Below, one piece after another: positions 5,408 through 8,704 of a stretch of 8,704 nt of DNA (position 1 is its first letter; every line of letters starts with the position of its first letter). The stretch is from Planctomycetota bacterium (lineage in GTDB: Bacteria > Planctomycetota > Phycisphaerae > FEN-1346). The DNA lies in contig JAPLMO010000002.1 in assembly GCA_026386995.1 (NCBI GenBank), positions 1 through 8,704 of the forward strand, read 5' to 3'. A program made the position numbers and the translations under genes. The notes beneath the pieces are model-generated. The model searched no databases. It was not told the DNA's origin and saw only the letters and a list, made by a program, of their open reading frames with translations.

Positions 5408-7699
5408 CTACCTCTGATCCTCAGGTACTGGCGATGTCATTGAGGTAGCCATCTCAAATGTCGGGTATGGACGAAACTGCGGGTGGTCCTTGTATTTCAG
5501 ATTCTTCCTGCCCCAGTAGGTGCCGTAATACTGGCAATTGGTGTCAATCCAGTTGGTCACTTTCAGCAGTTCTTCCGGTGTCAGATTGATGTCCTTGTGG
5601 ACTTCCGCCAGTTTGGCGGCACGTTCCGCCTTTTTGGGATCGGCCAGATTGACCTTGCCCTTGCTGAGCATCGCCACAAGCACGCTGGTGTGCGAGCCGA
5701 GCGATTTGGCCGGCAGGTAGGCGACGTTGCCGGTCTTGGGAACATTCTCCGCGACGATCAGCCCGAGCAAACTGTCGCGACGCTCAAAAGTGGAGGGAAG
5801 CAGATTGTCGTATGATGTGTTGAACACCTCCGTCATCTCGCCGCTCAGATTCAGACTCCCCTTGGGTTCCGTGCCGCTGTGACACTTCTGGCAGTATTTG
5901 TCAAAGACAGGCTGGACATCGTGCGCGTAATCGAGAGCACGGCGACCACTGGCTTCGCCTGGCTGGGGGCCCGGGATGGACGGCTGACGTTTAAGCGCCT
6001 TCTTCACCAGTGCCGAGTTGTCGGCACGGCTGACGTTAGCGGGCGTTTCATGACAACCAACACAGCTTCGAACCTCGCCAGGCATATAATTAACGAACGT
6101 ACGCTCAGTCTGAACAGCCATGTAATTCTCATCCAGCACCTGGAAAAAAACATTTGCCTCGGCTGGAACCACAAAGTAGGCCGAACCGTCATCTTCAACC
6201 GGGACAACACCGTGCTGGACCTTGAGTCCGAGATGAGTCCATGCGCTGATGCAGGCATGCTGTTGATCGAACATGTCGCCGTCCCAGTGGCGGCGCGCGG
6301 CCCAGGGACGTGGAATCTGTTCAAGAATACGGATGTATTTGATGGTCCCGCGCGGCACATCCTCCAATCCATGATAGACGTCTGTTACCACACAAACGGC
6401 TTGTTTCGCTTGGGCCAGATTGCCGTCGCGCGTGGAGGCTAGCGTGGGCGGCGTTGGACGCGGCTTGAGCGGGTATGGAAGCCAACAGGAGATCTCAGGA
6501 TCGGTATAAATATTCTCAACCTCACCTTTCTCGTTCAACAGATAGAGTCCATACCCTTTCGGATCTGACCATTGCGCTCCAGCGGGTTTATGCGCCACCA
6601 TGAAGAGTTTTTCCGAAAGCGGATAAGGATCCTTGAACAGCCGCCCCTTGCCCTCAAGATCGAATATCCAATCCCCGGTGGCGGTTTTGAATGAGTAGCC
6701 TCTTTCCTCGGTCACGTCCACATCAGGCGTCATGTATGTCATGGGCTCGCGGGTGCGGATGTTTTTCGCCATATCCAGGCGGATCACCGTGCCAATGGTA
6801 TTCGGCGAGCTGTGCGGCGTCCCGAGTACCACGTATTTGTTAGGCGCGCCGGGAATGGCGCGGCCATAAATGAAGGTTGGCGGCAGCGCAATATCGTTGC
6901 CATATATTTCCGATGAGGCGGTGCCGTCAGGCTTCATGGCCCAGAGGCATTTGACGCTGACGGCACCTTTGTCCACGTATTCCCAACGGGTGTACATGAT
7001 GCGCCCGTCGGGGAGGATGGCCGGCGACGCTTCGCTTGCGGAACTATTGCTCATCTTGCGCATGTTCTTGCCGTCCGCATCCATGCGATAGAGCACCGTG
7101 ACCGTGAAGATGTCCGGCGGGTCACACAGGATGCCGTACTGACAGCGGGTGGATATGAAAACGATACCGCCATCGGGCAGATAGCACGGCTGCATGTCAT
7201 CGGTGCCGTGATGATAGCCGTTGCTATACTTCTTGATAAGTTCTGCTTCGTCCGAGGGGGGGAACGTGAGCTGGCGAAGGCCTGTGCCATCGGCGTTGAC
7301 CTCGTAGATGCGGTAGCCGATGTTCGGTCCTGCTTTCCACGCAAAGACCATTCTCTTGGCGTCAAAAGAAACGTCAAACCGCTCAAACACCCCGCCTTTC
7401 AATTGCGGAACAATCTCCTCAACCGATCCCGTCTTGAGATTGAGAATGCAGAGGTTGCCGCCCGGCCTCCAGGTACTGTTGATATATTCGGTGTAATAGT
7501 GGTTGGCGTCGTAAGTGTAGCGTTTGACAAACGCAATCCTGTCGACTCCACTCTGTCCGAGTTTTTCGACCACTTCAAGATTCACAGACACTTTCTGAAT
7601 TGGCATTTCCTTTTGGGGTGACTGCGCCGACATATTACCGGTCCATGCCAGCAGCACAAACAGAACAATCGCGGTAATGTGCGCTATTGTCTTATTCAT
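5408..7699 (-). CDS. HzsA-related exported di-heme protein
   Basis: This 763-residue protein is related to the alpha subunit of hydrazine synthase (HZS-alpha middle domain), a family widespread in PVC bacteria that do not perform anammox, where its role is unknown. Starting at the ATG at the complement of 7697-7699 gives a normal Sec signal peptide (basic MNKT, hydrophobic core, MSA-QS around residues 23-26); the in-frame ATG 13 codons upstream would bury it. TolB/PD40-like propeller blades follow (YEVNADGTGLRQLT at 132-145, YRMDADGKNMRKMS at 204-217). Two c-type heme sites are present, CVGCH (546-550) and CQKCH (603-607), the latter in a VQPVFDKYC context common in planctomycete cytochromes. 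It should be periplasmic, binding two hemes. The C-terminus (KNLKYKDHP...PVPEDQR) looks complete. No hydrazine-synthase beta/gamma genes are in the window. Shine-Dalgarno is weak. Confidence 0.88.
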   Translation of the reverse strand: MNKTIAHITAIVLFVLLAWTGNMSAQSPQKEMPIQKVSVNLEVVEKLGQSGVDRIAFVKRYTYDANHYYTEYINSTWRPGGNLCILNLKTGSVEEIVPQLKGGVFERFDVSFDAKRMVFAWKAGPNIGYRIYEVNADGTGLRQLTFPPSDEAELIKKYSNGYHHGTDDMQPCYLPDGGIVFISTRCQYGILCDPPDIFTVTVLYRMDADGKNMRKMSNSSASEASPAILPDGRIMYTRWEYVDKGAVSVKCLWAMKPDGTASSEIYGNDIALPPTFIYGRAIPGAPNKYVVLGTPHSSPNTIGTVIRLDMAKNIRTREPMTYMTPDVDVTEERGYSFKTATGDWIFDLEGKGRLFKDPYPLSEKLFMVAHKPAGAQWSDPKGYGLYLLNEKGEVENIYTDPEISCWLPYPLKPRPTPPTLASTRDGNLAQAKQAVCVVTDVYHGLEDVPRGTIKYIRILEQIPRPWAARRHWDGDMFDQQHACISAWTHLGLKVQHGVVPVEDDGSAYFVVPAEANVFFQVLDENYMAVQTERTFVNYMPGEVRSCVGCHETPANVSRADNSALVKKALKRQPSIPGPQPGEASGRRALDYAHDVQPVFDKYCQKCHSGTEPKGSLNLSGEMTEVFNTSYDNLLPSTFERRDSLLGLIVAENVPKTGNVAYLPAKSLGSHTSVLVAMLSKGKVNLADPKKAERAAKLAEVHKDINLTPEELLKVTNWIDTNCQYYGTYWGRKNLKYKDHPQFRPYPTFEMATSMTSPVPEDQR

Positions 7700-7743
7700 C
7701 CGTACATTTTCTATATAAACCGCACGCAACACACCCATGCGGG

Positions 7744-7784
7744 CACCGGGTTCCTGCAGAATATTCCTGCAAGAACCACGGGTG
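7744..7784. repeat. Interrupted palindrome upstream of the HzsA-related gene
   Basis: Arms CACC (7744-7747), GGTTC (7749-7753) and TGCAG (7755-7759) pair with CTGCA (7767-7771), GAACC (7773-7777) and GGTG (7781-7784), giving 14 base pairs with small mismatches and a 7-base loop. The octamer TTCCTGCA also occurs twice in direct orientation (7751-7758 and 7764-7771), 13 bp apart. It lies about 45 bp upstream of the HzsA-related start and about 75 bp past the end of the RAYT gene. It could be an operator, a leader hairpin or a REP-like target of the neighbouring transposase. Confidence 0.55.
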
Positions 7785-7817
7785 ACTGTGTTTTCTACTT
7801 CTTCCCCAAGTGAATTC

Positions 7818-7846
7818 GGGACAGGAACTCGGGAACTCGGGGGACA
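7818..7846. repeat. Short tandem and direct repeats between two genes
   Basis: GGAACTCG occurs twice in tandem (7824-7831 and 7832-7839), and the pair is flanked by GGGACA at 7818-7823 and 7841-7846. This lies directly before the inverted repeat at the 3' end of the RAYT gene and may be part of the transposase-associated end. Confidence 0.5.
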
Positions 7847-7858
7847 ACACCGATTTTC
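7844..7858. repeat. Left inverted repeat of the RAYT unit
   Basis: ACAACACCGATTTTC here matches the complement of 8562-8576 at 14 of 15 positions. It abuts the stop codon of the transposase gene. The pair brackets that gene and nothing else. Confidence 0.6.
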
Positions 7859-8524
7859 TCATTGCCCTTTCCTTGGTCGGCCGGGGCGGCCAGGCACGAG
7901 GCGGCGCGACAGTTGCTTTTCGAGCCGCGCGAGGAACCGCGGGTCGGCCCACGGGCGGCCGGTCCGGCCGTGACGCCGGAGGATCGCCAGCGTCTCCTCG
8001 TCCTCCTCGGCCGCCAGAAACCGCCGCCACTGGCTCACTTCGGCCGCAAGCGGTCCGCCCGGTCGCACCAGCGCATCGCCGCGGCCTGACACATGACCGG
8101 CGGCGCTCGACCACGGCCACTCCCACGCCCGCTTCACCAGGCCCGCCCGCACGGGGTTTCGCTCCACGTACCGCACCGCCGCCAAGACGTGCTTGCCCTG
8201 GAGCACGAACGAGGCGAACCGGCCCTGCCACAGATACCCCCGCCACCCCTCGCGGAAGTTCACGTGCCGCGTGTATCGCCGGTGCGCCTCTCCGATCGCG
8301 CGGGCCAGGCCCTCGGCGGTCCGGGGAACGACGACCAGGTGCACGTGGTTCGGCATCAGACACCAGGCCCACACGGCGACGCCCTCCTCGGCGCATCGCT
8401 CCTGGATAAGGGCCAGATATGTGCGATAGTCATCTTCGGAAAAGAACGTGGGCATGCGGCGGTTGCCGCGCTGCGTGATGTGATGCGGATGCCCCGGAAC
8501 CACGACTCGTGCCAGACGCGCCAT
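7859..8524 (-). CDS. RAYT (REP-associated tyrosine transposase), Y1/HUH family
   Basis: This 221-residue protein is a complete Y1-type HUH single-strand DNA transposase (Transposase_17 family) of the RAYT branch, which nicks and joins DNA at hairpin sequences through a 5'-phosphotyrosine. The start MARLARVVVPGHPHHITQRG is canonical. The metal-binding HUH motif is MPNHVHLVV (His60, His62), the nucleophile is Tyr84 in AHRRYTRHVN, and GYLWQGRFAS (97-106) and YVERNPVRAGLV (119-130) are family hallmarks. The C-terminal tail (GRTGRPWADPRFLARLEKQL then PGRPGRPRKG) is typical of the longer planctomycete-type members and probably adds DNA binding. All key residues are present, so it is likely functional. 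Base composition is GC-richer than the HzsA-related neighbour, suggesting separate origin. An imperfect inverted repeat flanks the gene closely on both sides. The Shine-Dalgarno is weak. Confidence 0.92.
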   Translation of the reverse strand: MARLARVVVPGHPHHITQRGNRRMPTFFSEDDYRTYLALIQERCAEEGVAVWAWCLMPNHVHLVVVPRTAEGLARAIGEAHRRYTRHVNFREGWRGYLWQGRFASFVLQGKHVLAAVRYVERNPVRAGLVKRAWEWPWSSAAGHVSGRGDALVRPGGPLAAEVSQWRRFLAAEEDEETLAILRRHGRTGRPWADPRFLARLEKQLSRRLVPGRPGRPRKGQ

Positions 8525-8561
8525 GCCGACAACCTACCTTCCCCCCGGCAGTCCGTCAATG

Positions 8562-8576
8562 GAAAATCGGTATTGT
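8562..8576. repeat. Right inverted repeat of the RAYT unit
   Basis: GAAAATCGGTATTGT is the inverted partner of 7844-7858 with a single mismatch. It lies 37 bp upstream of the transposase start codon. Confidence 0.6.
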
Positions 8577-8584
8577 GATATTAT
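8576..8584 (+). promoter_or_regulatory. Possible extended -10 promoter element
   Basis: TG, one base, then TATTAT (8579-8584) fits an extended -10 box. No good -35 hexamer lies 16-18 bp upstream. Transcription from here would start near 8591 and run through the stem-loop at 8622-8675 into the transposase start. This is a motif reading only. Confidence 0.3.
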
Positions 8585-8621
8585 AACCGTGCCATGTGGC
8601 CACACGCGTAGTGCGGCCCCC

Positions 8622-8675
8622 TGCCACAGGGGTTAGAATGGTTTTGCCTTTAAACCCTCTAACGCCCTGTGGGCA
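8622..8675 (+). ncRNA. Long stem-loop in the IS110 transposase leader
   Basis: CCACAGGG (8624-8631) pairs with CCCTGTGG (8665-8672), GTTAGA (8632-8637) with TCTAAC (8658-8663) leaving G8664 bulged, and after a small AT/C internal loop GGTTT (8640-8644) pairs with AAACC (8652-8656) around a 7-base loop. TG (8622-8623) and CA (8674-8675) can extend the base past one bulged G. That is about 21 base pairs within 54 bases. IS110-group elements carry a structured guide (bridge) RNA in the non-coding left end before the transposase gene, so this may be part of one; it could equally be a translational control hairpin. It ends at the Shine-Dalgarno AAGGAG (8675-8680). Confidence 0.5.
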
Positions 8676-8686
8676 AGGAGCACGGC

Positions 8687-8704
8687 ATGTATTACATCGG
8701 AATC
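8687..8704 (+). CDS. IS110-family transposase, first six codons only
   Basis: The window ends six codons into a gene reading MYYIGI. IS110-family transposases typically open with a sequence such as M-x-YIGIDLHK, where the Asp just after this point is the first residue of the RuvC-like DEDD catalytic site. A strong Shine-Dalgarno, AAGGAG at 8675-8680, lies six bases before the ATG. Six residues cannot prove a family. The good ribosome-binding site, the structured leader and the neighbouring transposase make this the best reading. Other actin/RNase H-fold proteins can also begin with a YIGID-like strand. Confidence 0.55.

Noticed and set aside
7736..7738. Upstream ATG as the start of the HzsA-related gene
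   Set aside because: It would place 13 extra residues before a normal Sec signal peptide; the ATG at the complement of 7697-7699 fits export.
7692..8396. 234-residue minus-strand frame overlapping the RAYT gene
   Set aside because: It is a low-complexity Arg/Gly/Pro shadow of the GC-rich transposase, which carries all catalytic motifs in its own frame.
1..8704. CRISPR array or phage structural genes
   Set aside because: No regularly spaced repeats with unique spacers and no capsid, tail or terminase motifs were seen on either strand.

Overview
The window looks like chromosomal DNA from a bacterium of the PVC group (Planctomycetota, Lentisphaerota, Kiritimatiellota or Verrucomicrobiota). The phylum cannot be fixed from sequence alone. 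The pointers are a Tat-exported Gfo/Idh/MocA oxidoreductase, a di-heme HzsA-related protein, a passenger-repeat (PATR) fragment, a planctomycete-style tyrosine integrase beside a tRNA remnant, a RAYT transposase and the start of an IS110-type transposase. The DNA is GC-rich, genes are sparse, and non-coding stretches full of gene remnants separate them.

Left part (1-2095): an intact DUF3326 gene on the minus strand, then about 1.1 kb without an intact gene. That stretch holds a GC-rich block of nested inverted repeats (1149-1266), a short ribbon-helix-helix-like remnant, and what looks like the N-terminal stub of a planctomycete-type integrase/transposase. Centre-left (2096-3475): an intact exported Gfo/Idh/MocA oxidoreductase on the plus strand with its own Shine-Dalgarno. 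The 180 bases after it (3476-3655) show nothing I can name.

Centre (3656-5407) is a graveyard of fragments: one autotransporter-type repeat unit cut at both ends, a possible tRNA 3' tail, an unrecognised stop-broken reading frame, a small C-terminal tail, the 3' part of a CAU-anticodon tRNA, and a tyrosine integrase lacking its N-terminal half. The last three lie side by side as in an integrated element next to its attachment site, so I read 4612-5407 as the scar of one.

Right part (5408-8704): an intact HzsA-related exported cytochrome (minus), a hairpin and short repeats in its upstream region, a complete RAYT-type Y1 transposase (minus) bracketed by a 14/15 inverted repeat, and, running off the end, the first six codons of an IS110-family transposase (plus) preceded by a long stem-loop that may be part of its left-end non-coding RNA. 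The intact metabolic genes (DUF3326, Gfo/Idh, HzsA-related) stand alone and do not form an operon. The most interesting material is the structured non-coding DNA around the mobile elements.
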